Assembly (NCBI GenBank): GCA_031553675.1
Contig: JAVBLF010000048.1
Span: 1 to 42,966 of the forward strand
Direction of reading: 5' to 3'
DNA from: JAVBLF01 sp031553675
GTDB taxonomy: Bacteria; Bacillota; Clostridia; Christensenellales; CALWSW01
DNA: 42,966 nt
Numbering within the stretch: position 1 is the stretch's first letter; every line of letters begins with the position of its first letter. Below the pieces are notes generated by a model. It was not told the DNA's origin. It saw only the letters and a list, made by a program, of their open reading frames with translations, and did not search any database. The position numbers and the translations under genes are program-made. Positions 7,464-14,867 of the stretch are shown piece by piece.

Positions 7464-8744
7464 ATGTTGGATATCAAACGAATACGCCAAAATCCGGATG
7501 CGTTGAAACGCGCGCTGCAAAACCGCAACAAGGACGCCGCCCCCGTCGACGAGCTGCTCGACATCGACGAAAAAAGGCGCGAGATCATGGCCCGCGTCGA
7601 GAGCATGAAAGCCCGACGCAACCAGGTTTCGGCCGAGGTGCCCAAGCTGAAAAAAGAAGGCGCCGATACATCGGCCCTCACCGCGGAGATGAAAGAACTC
7701 GGCAACGAGATCAAGGCCCTCGACGATCAGATCCGCGCCTACGACGAAAAGCAGGACGAAATCCTGCTCGCCATCCCGAACATCCCGCATGAGAGCGTGC
7801 CCGTCGGCCCTGACGAGTCGGCCAACGTCGTCGTCCGCACTTGGGGCGAACCGACCCGCTTCGACTTCGAGCCCAAGGCGCATTGGGACCTCGGCACCGA
7901 CCTCGGCATACTCGATTTCGAGGCGGCTACCAAGATCACCGGCGCGCGCTTCACCGTCTACCGCGGATTGGGCGCGCGGCTCGAACGCTCGATCATCAAC
8001 TTCTTCCTGAATACCCACGTCGATGCAGGCTATACCGAAGTGCTGACGCCCTTCCTCGCGAATGCCGCCTCGATGCGCGGCACAGGGCAGCTCCCGAAGT
8101 TTGCCGAGGACATGTTTCACGTGGAACAATCGGATTACTACTTGATCCCGACGGCCGAGGTGTCGGTGACCAACCTCTACCGCGACACGATCCTCGCGCG
8201 TGAAGAGCTGCCGATCCACCACTGCGCGTACAGCGCGTGTTTCCGCGCCGAGGCGGGCAGTGCCGGACGCGATACGAGGGGCTTGATCCGCCAGCACCAG
8301 TTCAACAAAGTCGAGCTGGTCAAGGTGAGCGATCCGGAGACTTCGTATGACGAGCTGGAATCGATGACGGCCGAGGCCGAAAGCGTGCTGCAAAAGCTGG
8401 GACTTCCCTACCGCGTCGTGCTGCTCTGCACGGGGGATATGGGGTTTAGTTCGGCCAAGACTTACGACCTCGAAGTGTGGATGCCCAGCTACAACCGCTA
8501 CGTCGAGATCTCGAGCTGCTCGAACTGCGAGGACTTTCAGGCGCATCGGGCTTCGATCAAGTACCGCCCCGCGCCCAAGGAAAAGGCGCAGTTTGCGCAT
8601 ACGCTCAATGGGAGCGGTGTCGCGGTGGGCCGCACGGTTGCCGCCGTGCTCGAAAACTACCAGCAAGCTGACGGCAGTATTTGTCTTCCCGACGCGCTGA
8701 CGCACTACATGCGCTGCGATCGGATCGAGCCATCGCGCTCCTAA
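7464..8744 (+). CDS. serS: Serine--tRNA ligase
   Basis: The 426-residue class II synthetase has the long N-terminal coiled-coil arm (residues about 25-105, rich in Lys/Glu), motif 2 in CFRAEAGSAGRDTRGLIRQHQF, and motif 3 in LNGSGVAVGRTVAAVLENYQ; EISSCSNCEDFQ is also characteristic. The ATG at 7464 follows GGAGAAAGG and gives the standard start MLDIKRIRQNP; an upstream start 14 codons earlier is not supported. The codons for DMFHVEQS carry a perfect parS sequence at 8113-8128. Expression probably comes through argS or from an unseen promoter in the 167-bp gap. Confidence 0.97.
   Translation: MLDIKRIRQNPDALKRALQNRNKDAAPVDELLDIDEKRREIMARVESMKARRNQVSAEVPKLKKEGADTSALTAEMKELGNEIKALDDQIRAYDEKQDEILLAIPNIPHESVPVGPDESANVVVRTWGEPTRFDFEPKAHWDLGTDLGILDFEAATKITGARFTVYRGLGARLERSIINFFLNTHVDAGYTEVLTPFLANAASMRGTGQLPKFAEDMFHVEQSDYYLIPTAEVSVTNLYRDTILAREELPIHHCAYSACFRAEAGSAGRDTRGLIRQHQFNKVELVKVSDPETSYDELESMTAEAESVLQKLGLPYRVVLLCTGDMGFSSAKTYDLEVWMPSYNRYVEISSCSNCEDFQAHRASIKYRPAPKEKAQFAHTLNGSGVAVGRTVAAVLENYQQADGSICLPDALTHYMRCDRIEPSRS
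8113..8128. promoter_or_regulatory. parS (ParB/Spo0J binding site), perfect match
   Basis: TGTTTCACGTGGAACA is the exact reverse complement of the Bacillus subtilis parS consensus TGTTCCACGTGAAACA. It lies inside serS. A second site with one mismatch occurs at 12980-12995. Confidence 0.85.
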
Positions 8745-8778
8745 CCTACTTGTACGACAAATCTTCAGAATAGGGATT

Positions 8779-8827
8779 CTGAAGGGACTTGTCCCTTCAG
8801 CAGGGGGGTTGGGGGACAGAGTCCCCC
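8779..8827. repeat. Paired-hairpin intergenic repeat
   Basis: A perfect 10-bp stem CTGAAGGGAC/GTCCCTTCAG with a two-base loop (8779-8800) is followed by GGGGGAC/GTCCCCC (8811-8827). It lies between serS and the next gene and has no T-run, so it may be a repeat or an RNA-processing element more than a classic terminator. A related GC-rich arrangement is at 14868-14920. Confidence 0.7.
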
Positions 8828-8848
8828 GAGCTTCCCCAAGGTATGCAC

Positions 8849-9772
8849 ATGGGCACACGCTACACCCGGTTCGCGCAGTGGCGAAAGTCGGTTTTCGAGC
8901 ACACGACGCCGGGGATCTGGATTTCGATCGCGCTCGTGATCCTCGCAATTGCCGGGGGGATTTTTTGGGCTGCCACGCGTCCGGAGCCCGATCCGATCAA
9001 CGATCCGGTGTTTGATCGGGTGCGGGAGCGGGGCGCGATCCGCGTCGGCGTGCGGACGGACATACCGAACTTTGCGACGCAAGTCGAGCGAGCCGACGGG
9101 ACAGTCGATTGGACAGGGCTGGAGACCGACATCGCGCGCGAGATGGCGAACGCCATCTTTGGGGATCCGGAGGCGGTGGACTTCGTGCCGGTCGACTTTA
9201 CGACCCGCCACATCAAGCTGAAGGCAGGGCTCGTGGACGTATTGATCGCGCTGAGTCCGCAAGGGTATTCCTCCTCTTTCCTCTATTCGGAGCCCTACTA
9301 TACCGACGCCGTCGTCGCGATCGTCCTCAAAGACGGGCCGCAGTCGCTCACGGGTTTGCAGGGGGCCTATGTCGGCGCGATCACGAGGCCGAGCGGCGTT
9401 AGCGAGACGACGCTCGCCAACCAGGGCGCCATGACGGTGCTACAGACCTACACCCGCGAGCATCAAGCTGAGATTCAGACCGTCGCCTATTCCGACGCGC
9501 CCGATATGTTCGAGGCGCTGGAGCGGGAGCGGATTCTGGGGCTGGCAATGGAAAGCGCGTTGCTGGGGCGCTACTTCAACGAGGAGAAGATGAAAGCGCT
9601 TCCGACGGCGCTGGGCGCGCTTCCTTACAGCGTCGTCGCCCTGCCGGGGAACGATGCGTATGTGGCCTTCGCCAGCCAGCTCTTCGCTGCGATGCGGGCG
9701 GACGGGAGGATGGCAAGGCTCTACCAGCGCTACAACTTGACTGACTACGCGACGGTGGCACAAACGCCGTAG
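8849..9772 (+). CDS. Membrane-anchored family 3 solute-binding protein
   Basis: The 307-residue protein has a cytoplasmic start with basic residues, one membrane helix (GIWISIALVILAIAGGIFWA, about residues 22-41), then a periplasmic-binding-protein type 2 domain typical of amino-acid ABC receptors: GAIRVGVRTDIPNFA, GLETDIAREMANAIFG, FTTRHIKLKAGLVDVLIA and SEPYYTDAVVAIV. The anchor is a signal-anchor without lipobox Cys, unlike the lipoprotein receptors usual in Firmicutes. No permease or ATPase gene is next to it, so it may serve a distant transporter or act as a sensor. The ATG at 8849 is preceded by CAAGG; longer starts would translate the hairpin repeat at 8779-8827. A terminator follows at 9777-9811. 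Confidence 0.85.
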   Translation: MGTRYTRFAQWRKSVFEHTTPGIWISIALVILAIAGGIFWAATRPEPDPINDPVFDRVRERGAIRVGVRTDIPNFATQVERADGTVDWTGLETDIAREMANAIFGDPEAVDFVPVDFTTRHIKLKAGLVDVLIALSPQGYSSSFLYSEPYYTDAVVAIVLKDGPQSLTGLQGAYVGAITRPSGVSETTLANQGAMTVLQTYTREHQAEIQTVAYSDAPDMFEALERERILGLAMESALLGRYFNEEKMKALPTALGALPYSVVALPGNDAYVAFASQLFAAMRADGRMARLYQRYNLTDYATVAQTP

Positions 9773-9776
9773 GATG

Positions 9777-9811
9777 AAAAAAAGAGCTGGATGGCAATCC
9801 GGCTCTTTTTG
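9777..9811 (+). terminator. Intrinsic terminator after the solute-binding protein gene
   Basis: The stem AAAGAGC-t-GGAT/ATCC-g-GCTCTTT is followed by a T-run. It can also serve the convergent TPR gene on the minus strand, which ends at 9830. Confidence 0.8.
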
Positions 9812-9829
9812 TGTGGACGGGAGTTGCAA

Positions 9830-11314
9830 TTATTTTTTTTGGAGCATGAAACGGTACTCGTAGAGTTCGACGGCTTCATGCTTGATCGTCTTGACGCTGG
9901 TGCGGAGTGTTTCGTTGGCTTCGGCACAGATGATGAAGCCGCGGATCTTTTGCCAGCGCTTGGCGAGACCTTTGCGGACGGCGGCGATCTGCTGCCAAAT
10001 GGCGAGCAGGGCGCGTTCCGAGGCGCGCCCGTTGTGGACGGCGAGCACGCACAGTTCGCGGGTGTCCTCGTCGACGCAGAGGACGTCGATCCGTCCGGCG
10101 CCCGCAACGTAGTATTGGCGGCCATAGCCGTTTTCGTCTTCGTAGATGCGCAGGCGTCGGCCAAAGAGGAGTTCTTTGCGCTCGATGCAACCTTCGAGCC
10201 AGTCTTCGAGCATGCGTTTGGCAAAGCTCTGTTCTTCGCGATCCTCGTCGGCGCTGTCGGGGAGGGCCTCCGACCAACCGATCGCGGTGGCGAGTGTGCG
10301 CTCAAGGCCGAGGGAGAAACTTTTGAGGCGTTCGAGCTCGATCTCGTAGCGCTGGCCGAGGCGGGCGACGTTTTGCTCGATGAAAGCGATGCACTCGTCA
10401 TATTTCTCTTGGCGTTCGAGCGCGGCGACGATGTTTCGGAAGGGAAGAGGGCCGTCAAGGCCGAGCGAGATCGCGCGCTTGAATTCCTTGATCGCTTCGT
10501 CGTAGCGTTCGAGACGGAGGTAGACGCAGCCGAGGTTGTTGATCGCGCAGGGGTAGCGTTCGTCGAGCGCGAGGCAACGTTGGTAGAGCTGCATCGACAG
10601 GGAGAGTTTGCTGGCCTTTTGGGCGGCCCAAGCGTAATCGAAATAAAACGCGGCGTCCTCGCCGTACATGGCGGAACGGGCGGCTTTCTCAAAATAGGGA
10701 AGCGCGCTTTTCCATTGGCGTTGGTCGTAAAAGATCGATGCGACGAGGTATTGCGCGAGGTAGCAGTCGGGATCGGACTGGATGGCGAGCATGAGAAGAT
10801 CGAGCTCGTGTTCGAGGTTTTCGTCAGCGGCGTCGCTCTGCTCGAGGGCTTCACAGCACCAGCCCATCGCGCAGAGGGGCCAGTGTTGAAAAAAGAGCTC
10901 GCTACAACGGCCGTACATGCCGGGGAAGGGCGGGGTAAAGACCCAGATGAAATGGTCGATCCACCAGTCGCAGGGGAGGATTTCTTGGTTCAGGCGCTGT
11001 TCGCTTTCCAGAAAAAGGTCGAAGTACTTGATGAAGTTTGCTTCGTCGTTTTCGCAGAAAGCGTCGAAGGCTTTGAAATAAAAATAGGCATGCTCGTGGG
11101 GGAGTTCTTGTATCAGCGTGCGAAGATCCTGCCAGAGCTGCTCGGTATGCGCTTCGTCGGGGTCGAGGGCGTTGTTTTCCTCCGAGATGAAGACGCAGAG
11201 ATCGAAGCCATATTCTTCGCGTAGGGCGACGTCTTCGCGCAAACCGCCGCGGGCGTTCAAGGCGGACTGCTGGGCTTTTTTGCGCTTCCAATCGTCAAAC
11301 GAAATGACTGCCAA
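9830..11314 (-). CDS. TPR-repeat protein with a degenerate NucS/PD-(D/E)XK-like C-terminal domain
   Basis: The 494-residue protein starts at a TTG preceded by AGGAGG and reads MAVISFDDWKRKKAQQS. Residues about 190-350 form helical repeats of TPR type (YPCAINNLGCVYLRLERYDE and neighbours). The C-terminal 110 residues resemble NucS-type nuclease folds: GRIDVLCVD aligns with the motif-II Asp, and the following strand should read V-x-E-L-K-x-G. Here it is CVLAVHNGRAS, so Glu is Ala and Lys is His, and cleavage is unlikely. The fold assignment is from pattern similarity only. It has its own promoter (11394-11422). The function is unknown; a scaffold that reads DNA or a protein partner is possible. 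Confidence 0.7.
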   Translation of the reverse strand: MAVISFDDWKRKKAQQSALNARGGLREDVALREEYGFDLCVFISEENNALDPDEAHTEQLWQDLRTLIQELPHEHAYFYFKAFDAFCENDEANFIKYFDLFLESEQRLNQEILPCDWWIDHFIWVFTPPFPGMYGRCSELFFQHWPLCAMGWCCEALEQSDAADENLEHELDLLMLAIQSDPDCYLAQYLVASIFYDQRQWKSALPYFEKAARSAMYGEDAAFYFDYAWAAQKASKLSLSMQLYQRCLALDERYPCAINNLGCVYLRLERYDEAIKEFKRAISLGLDGPLPFRNIVAALERQEKYDECIAFIEQNVARLGQRYEIELERLKSFSLGLERTLATAIGWSEALPDSADEDREEQSFAKRMLEDWLEGCIERKELLFGRRLRIYEDENGYGRQYYVAGAGRIDVLCVDEDTRELCVLAVHNGRASERALLAIWQQIAAVRKGLAKRWQKIRGFIICAEANETLRTSVKTIKHEAVELYEYRFMLQKK

Positions 11315-11393
11315 TCTCCGTTCACCTCCTGTTTTTTGGGGGACAAATCGGGGTGCTGCCCTCCGAAAGTCCCTAAATGTCGCGGTTTCAACT

Positions 11394-11422
11394 ATCATAC
11401 CATACCAGGGCGCAAATGAAAA
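11394..11422 (-). promoter_or_regulatory. Promoter of the TPR/nuclease-like gene
   Basis: On the minus strand TTTTCA (11422-11417) and TATGAT (11399-11394) are 17 bases apart, and TGG precedes the -10 as an extended element. Confidence 0.65.
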
Positions 11423-11484
11423 GCGCGGGTCGGGCGTTGCATGCGTGCCAGGTCCGCGCTCCATGGAAGGGGTATGCGGGGATG

Positions 11485-11934
11485 TCAGCGGATGCGTTTG
11501 AGGACGGCATAGAGGATCAGGTAGAGCGCGAGCTGGGCGAAGAACACGGTGTAGAGGGTCATGAGAATGACTTCGCTATACCAGGCGGAGATCGGCATGG
11601 CGATGCAGAGGCCGAACATGCCGATCATCCATGCGTAGAAGACCGTTTGCTTATAGATGAATCGGTTGCGCTCGTCGCCTTCTTCGATTTCGCGTTTCTT
11701 CTGGGCTTTTTTGTCGATCAGAAAGCGGATTTGCAGGATGGAGACGGCAATGCCCGCACCGATCAAGCCGGTCGAAAAGCCTTCGTAAAAGCCCTTCACA
11801 TGCTCGCTGGCGAAAGCGACGTGTTGGGAAACGATCAGGCCGGCGATGCCGATCAGGGCGCTCAAGAGGGAGGCCGCGAGGCGGAGTTTGATTTTCGTGG
11901 AAAAGGGCATGTGCAGGAAAAAATCGAATTTCAT
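11485..11934 (-). CDS. Four-helix membrane protein paired with an XRE regulator
   Basis: The 149-residue protein has four predicted membrane helices in two hairpins (LRLAASLLSALIGIAGLIV, GFSTGLIGAGIAVSILQI, FYAWMIGMFGLCIAMPISAW, LMTLYTVFFAQLALYLILYAV). Between the pairs lies a charged loop KKAQKKREIEEGDERNRFIYKQ. The start at 11934 has AGGAG six bases upstream. It begins one base after the stop of the XRE gene, so the two are translationally coupled. Such regulator plus small membrane protein pairs are widespread in Firmicutes, mostly uncharacterised. Confidence 0.75.
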   Translation of the reverse strand: MKFDFFLHMPFSTKIKLRLAASLLSALIGIAGLIVSQHVAFASEHVKGFYEGFSTGLIGAGIAVSILQIRFLIDKKAQKKREIEEGDERNRFIYKQTVFYAWMIGMFGLCIAMPISAWYSEVILMTLYTVFFAQLALYLILYAVLKRIR

Positions 11935-11935
11935 G

Positions 11936-12136
11936 TCAATTCTCCTCTTCAAACAAAAAGACGGATTCGATGCGGAGGTCGAAAAAGCGAGCGATCTTAT
12001 AAGCAAGAAAGAGCGACGCGTTGTAGCGCCCGTTTTCGAGCGAGATGATCGTTTGACGCGAAACTTCGAGCGCGTCGGCGAGTTCGGCTTGGGAGAGGCC
12101 GCGGGCTTTTCGAAGTTCTTGGATGCGCGTTCGCAA
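11936..12136 (-). CDS. XRE-family helix-turn-helix regulator, 66 residues
   Basis: This is a minimal Cro/CI-type protein: RIQELRKARGLSQAELADALEVSRQTIISLENGRY is a complete HTH_3 domain, and the tail LRIESVFLFEEEN matches small YozG/YdzF-like regulators. I chose the TTG at 12136, with GGGAGG seven bases upstream, over longer readings, because the product then begins directly at the HTH fold. The promoter at 12179-12207 contains a perfect palindrome over its -35, which suggests autoregulation. It forms an operon with the four-helix protein. Confidence 0.9.
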   Translation of the reverse strand: MRTRIQELRKARGLSQAELADALEVSRQTIISLENGRYNASLFLAYKIARFFDLRIESVFLFEEEN

Positions 12137-12178
12137 TGAAAGTCCTCCCTTCAAAAATGTTAAGCTAGCTTTACGTAT

Positions 12179-12208
12179 AGTATAGCACGCTTTACATCTG
12201 GTGTAAAG
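12179..12208 (-). promoter_or_regulatory. Promoter and operator of the XRE/membrane-protein operon
   Basis: On the minus strand TTTACA (12207-12202) and TATACT (12184-12179) are exactly 17 bases apart. The palindrome CTTTACA-N5-TGTAAAG (12190-12208) covers the -35, the expected place for a repressor site. A second palindrome, AAGCTAGCTT (12162-12171), lies near the predicted start. Confidence 0.75.
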
Positions 12209-12229
12209 TGAGATTGACATCTGGGGATC

Positions 12230-12255
12230 AAAAAAGGACGTTCCGTGAACGTCCC
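12230..12255 (-). terminator. Intrinsic terminator serving the PepSY gene
   Basis: The perfect 8-bp stem GGACGTTC/GAACGTCC (12236-12254), loop CGT, is followed on the minus strand by six T. It is about 185 bp beyond the PepSY stop; the MITE copy at 12270-12433 lies between. Confidence 0.85.
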
Positions 12256-12269
12256 TTCCGAAAAACAAG

Positions 12270-12433
12270 AGACCCGTCCGGAAACCCGCTTTCGGGAGGT
12301 ATCCGAGCAAATCTTTCGTTATGCAAGGAAGCGCCGACGACGCATAATCGAAGAAATTCTGCTAGGAGGCGCTGACGCGGCAAAGCGGAATATTTGCCGG
12401 ATAGATGTCGGAATGGGGTTTCCGGACAGGTCT
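12270..12433. mobile_element. MITE-like element, copy 1 (about 164 bp)
   Basis: Terminal inverted repeats AGACCCGTCCGGAAACCC and its near-complement ending GGACAGGTCT bound a non-coding segment. Its core, including TTCGTTATGCAAGGAAGCGC, is almost identical to copy 2 at 17415-17579. No transposase is encoded; it would need to be moved in trans. Confidence 0.8.
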
Positions 12434-12438
12434 AAGGG

Positions 12439-12774
12439 TCAGTCGTGATCGTAATGATCGTCTTCATACTCGTGATCGTACTCGCGCACCTTGCCGCTGT
12501 AGGCGTTGATCTCGATCTCGTATTCGTGGCGTCCGTTGCGGATCTCGATGTCGTAGACGCGCGTGCCGTCATCGTATTCGAGGTGGCATTTCACAACCCT
12601 GCCTTTGCCACCCGCGCGCTTCAGGGCGATCTGCTTGGCTTTCGTGGAGCCGATGACCTTGCGTTCTGCCGCCATCGCGGGGGCCGCCGCCAAAACCGTC
12701 ATCAGCGACAATGCGGCTAGTGTCATGGAAATGCGACGAATCCAGGTTTGTTGCTTGCTTGTGTTTTGCTTCAT
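12439..12774 (-). CDS. Secreted PepSY-domain protein
   Basis: The 111-residue protein has a signal peptide (basic start, hydrophobic core MTLAALSLMTVLAAAP, likely cleavage after AMA) and one PepSY domain: VIGSTKAKQIALKRAG, YDDGTRVYDIEIRNGRHEYEIEINAYSGKV. It ends in an acidic tail EYDHEYEDDHYDHD that could bind cations. PepSY domains are thought to inhibit or modulate peptidases outside the cell. The ATG at 12774 has AGGAGG upstream; the earlier in-frame ATG has none. A MITE copy starts five bases after the stop. Confidence 0.88.
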   Translation of the reverse strand: MKQNTSKQQTWIRRISMTLAALSLMTVLAAAPAMAAERKVIGSTKAKQIALKRAGGKGRVVKCHLEYDDGTRVYDIEIRNGRHEYEIEINAYSGKVREYDHEYEDDHYDHD

Positions 12775-12979
12775 GATGAAAACCTCCTTGCCTATGGCAT
12801 CTTGCTTTCTTGGGTGTTGCCATATCATTCGTGGGGTTGCGATCGTTTTTGGGGGTCTTCATCATGGTTTCGAGAATTTTTTTTTGCACGATAGAGGGGG
12901 CGGTTGACAATCCAATCGCCCGTCCAACCGTGTTCGCGACCCTTGACCGGCATATCAAACAATCTTTGTCGCTTTTCGC

Positions 12980-12995
12980 CGTTCCACGTGAAACA
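12980..12995. promoter_or_regulatory. parS-like ParB/Spo0J site, 15 of 16 matches
   Basis: CGTTCCACGTGAAACA differs from the Bacillus subtilis parS consensus only at the first base. It is intergenic and lies 4.9 kb from the perfect site in serS. Confidence 0.8.
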
Positions 12996-13007
12996 CGTTC
13001 GCACCAC

Positions 13008-13043
13008 AAAAAACAGCGCCCGTCTTCCGATCGCTGGGCGCTG
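13008..13043 (-). terminator. spoIIID terminator
   Basis: The perfect stem CAGCGCCC/GGGCGCTG (13014-13043) is followed on the minus strand by six T (complement of 13008-13013). Confidence 0.85.
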
Positions 13044-13099
13044 GCTTCTTCTTTCGCGTCCGCTGCCAAAGCGGCGTCGGTGGGCAATGGCAAAACGCC

Positions 13100-13363
13100 T
13101 TATTCGGGCTGGGACGACGCTCTTTTGTATTTCATCAGCGTGGCTTGCCCGCCTCGAATGTGGCGCTGCGCTTTATTGAGCTCCAAAACGGCGCGCACTT
13201 CGGTCGCCAATGCGGCGTTGGCCTGCGGCAGACGCTCCACCATGTCTTTGTGTACACTGGACTTCGACACGCCAAAGCGCGTGGCGGCCTGCCGCACAGT
13301 CGCCCCGGTCTCAACGATGTACGCGCCAATCGTCTGGCAACGCTCTTTGATGTATTCCTGCAA
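13100..13363 (-). CDS. spoIIID: Sporulation transcription factor SpoIIID
   Basis: The 87-residue mother-cell DNA-binding protein acts after engulfment begins, repressing or activating many sigma-E genes and preparing for sigma-K. The sequence closely follows the family: YIKERCQTIGAYIVETGATV, then the helix-turn-helix FGVSKSSVHKDMVERLP, then the C-terminal basic region HIRGGQATLMKYKRA. The start is TTG at 13363 with AAGGGGG upstream. A sigma-E-like -10 (CATACACA, complement of 13395-13402) lies 32 bp upstream, as expected for spoIIID. In Bacillus subtilis spoIIID is next to mbl; here mbl is 6.5 kb away and in the opposite orientation. Confidence 0.96.
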   Translation of the reverse strand: MQEYIKERCQTIGAYIVETGATVRQAATRFGVSKSSVHKDMVERLPQANAALATEVRAVLELNKAQRHIRGGQATLMKYKRASSQPE

Positions 13364-13394
13364 GCTTCTTACCCCCTTGCCTTGGCTTTGTACA

Positions 13395-13421
13395 TGTGTA
13401 TGAGCCGGAGCAATGGGGTAT
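13395..13421 (-). promoter_or_regulatory. Possible sigma-E promoter of spoIIID
   Basis: On the minus strand CATACACA (13402-13395) resembles the sigma-E -10 CATACAnT. An ATA (13421-13419) lies 16 bases upstream as a partial -35. The match is suggestive only. Confidence 0.35.
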
Positions 13422-13499
13422 GTGTGTTTTATTCGCGGCGAGTTGGTAGGTGCAGAGTGCGTTCAGATGGCAGCTGGAAGCGTGCGACGAGGAAAAAGC

Positions 13500-13528
13500 T
13501 TGACGTATGCAGGGAGATAAAGTACAAA
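13500..13528 (+). promoter_or_regulatory. Promoter of the Gfo/Idh/MocA gene
   Basis: TTGACG (13500-13505) and TACAAA (13523-13528) are separated by 17 bases. The leader would be about 60 nt. Confidence 0.55.
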
Positions 13529-13594
13529 TAGAATGGAGGTTCCCAATATTGCATTGCGTGTTGACATTGTGGATAGGTAGGGAGAGTGACTGCA

Positions 13595-14755
13595 TTGAAA
13601 ACGGTGAAAACAGCGGTGGTCGGCCTGGGTTACATCGGGCCGGTACACATCCAAGCCATTCGCGCGACGGGTTTGGCAGAGGTCATTGCGGTATCGCACA
13701 GCACCCTTGATGTGGCGGAGGCAAAAGCAAGGGAAATGGGCATTCCCAAGGCGTATGGAGACTATCGCGAACTGCTGGCCGACCCGAAGGTCGAGGCAGT
13801 GCACATTTGTACGCCGAATGCGCTGCACCATGACATTGCAAAAGGGGCGATGTTGGCAGGAAAACACGTCGTCTGTGAAAAACCGCTCGCGATCGGGATG
13901 GAGGATGCGAGAGAGCTGGCCGACATCGCCGATCGAACGGGCATTGTGAATGCGATCAATTTTTGCATTCGGTATTATCCTTTGCTGCACCAGGCGCGGG
14001 ACATGGTTCAGAGCGGGGTGCTGGGGGAAATTCTTTCGGTGAGCGGGAGCTATCACCAGGATTGGATGCTCTACGATTCCGACTACAACTGGCGCGTCGA
14101 GCCGGAACATGCAGGGCCGTCCAGGGTGATCGGAGACATCGGATCGCATTGGTTCGACTGTGTGGAATTCGTGACGGGTGCGTGTGTCGAACAGCTTTGT
14201 GCCGACATCGCGATCTTTCATCGGACGCGGAAAAAGCCCTTGCAGCATGTGCAGACCTTTCAGAGCAAAGAGACGTATGTGGCGGACAATGAATGCGAGC
14301 GCGTCGGTGTGCGGACGGAGGATTATGCGAGCGCGGTGTTCCGCATGGACAACGGCGCGCATGGTACGGTATCGCTGTCGCAGTGTGCGGCTGGGCGAAA
14401 GAACCGCATGCTCGTCGAAGTGTATGGGTCCAAGAAATCGCTGTGCTTTGACAGCGAGCGCCCGGGCGAGCTTTGGATGGGAAACCGAGACAAACCGAAC
14501 GAGATGTTGCTGCGGGATCCGTCGCTGATGACGATGAGCGCGCGGGAGATCTCGCATCTTCCGGGCGGTCATGTCGAGGGGTACGAAGATACGATGCGGC
14601 AACTGTTTCGGGCGGTTTACGGGCATATCCTCGAAGGAAAGGACCGCATCCGCGAAAGCGTGAACTATCCGACCTTTGCGGATGGGCTGCGCGCGATGAC
14701 GATCTGCAACGCCGTGCTGCGATCGCAAAAACAGATGTCGTGGATCAGTGTTTAG
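13595..14755 (+). CDS. Gfo/Idh/MocA family NAD(P)-dependent oxidoreductase
   Basis: The 386-residue protein has an N-terminal Rossmann fold (VKTAVVGLGYIGPVHIQAI), the family motif CEKPLAIGMEDARELA (Lys of EKP is catalytic) and a C-terminal alpha/beta domain with GDIGSHWFDCVEFVTG, where the His is the usual acid/base. Family members oxidise sugars, inositols or their derivatives. The substrate cannot be told here and no sugar operon adjoins it. I chose the TTG at 13595, eight bases after AGGGAGAG; the GTG at 13586 overlaps that ribosome site. A strong terminator follows at 14768-14797. Codon use is slightly less GC-biased than in its neighbours. Confidence 0.88.
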   Translation: MKTVKTAVVGLGYIGPVHIQAIRATGLAEVIAVSHSTLDVAEAKAREMGIPKAYGDYRELLADPKVEAVHICTPNALHHDIAKGAMLAGKHVVCEKPLAIGMEDARELADIADRTGIVNAINFCIRYYPLLHQARDMVQSGVLGEILSVSGSYHQDWMLYDSDYNWRVEPEHAGPSRVIGDIGSHWFDCVEFVTGACVEQLCADIAIFHRTRKKPLQHVQTFQSKETYVADNECERVGVRTEDYASAVFRMDNGAHGTVSLSQCAAGRKNRMLVEVYGSKKSLCFDSERPGELWMGNRDKPNEMLLRDPSLMTMSAREISHLPGGHVEGYEDTMRQLFRAVYGHILEGKDRIRESVNYPTFADGLRAMTICNAVLRSQKQMSWISV

Positions 14756-14767
14756 GCATGTTGGACT

Positions 14768-14797
14768 AAAAAAAGTGGCCGAAGAGGTCACTTTTTT
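14768..14797 (+). terminator. Terminator after the Gfo/Idh/MocA gene
   Basis: AAAAAAAGTGGCC/GGTCACTTTTTTT forms a symmetrical stem with A- and T-runs. It shares the AAGTGGCC stem seen in other terminators of the window. Confidence 0.85.
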
Positions 14798-14867
14798 TGA
14801 TGGGGCGGGGTACTCTCTAGCGATTGTAGGGGTTTCGGAGGAGGGCGTTGACACTCAGAGTTTCTTT

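Larger units (their letters stand above)
12775..13099. other. Intergenic region with parS-like site and spoIIID terminator
   Basis: This 325-bp gap contains the parS-like site (12980-12995) and the spoIIID terminator (13008-13043). It also holds a relic related to the GGGCGATT palindromes (12898-12923, GGGCGATTGGATTG on the minus strand). No further gene is apparent. Confidence 0.7.

Noticed and set aside
9791..11224. A 477-codon plus-strand frame opposite the TPR gene
   Set aside because: The minus-strand frame has TPR repeats, a ribosome site and a promoter; the plus-strand product is Val/Glu/Ala-rich antisense translation without domains.
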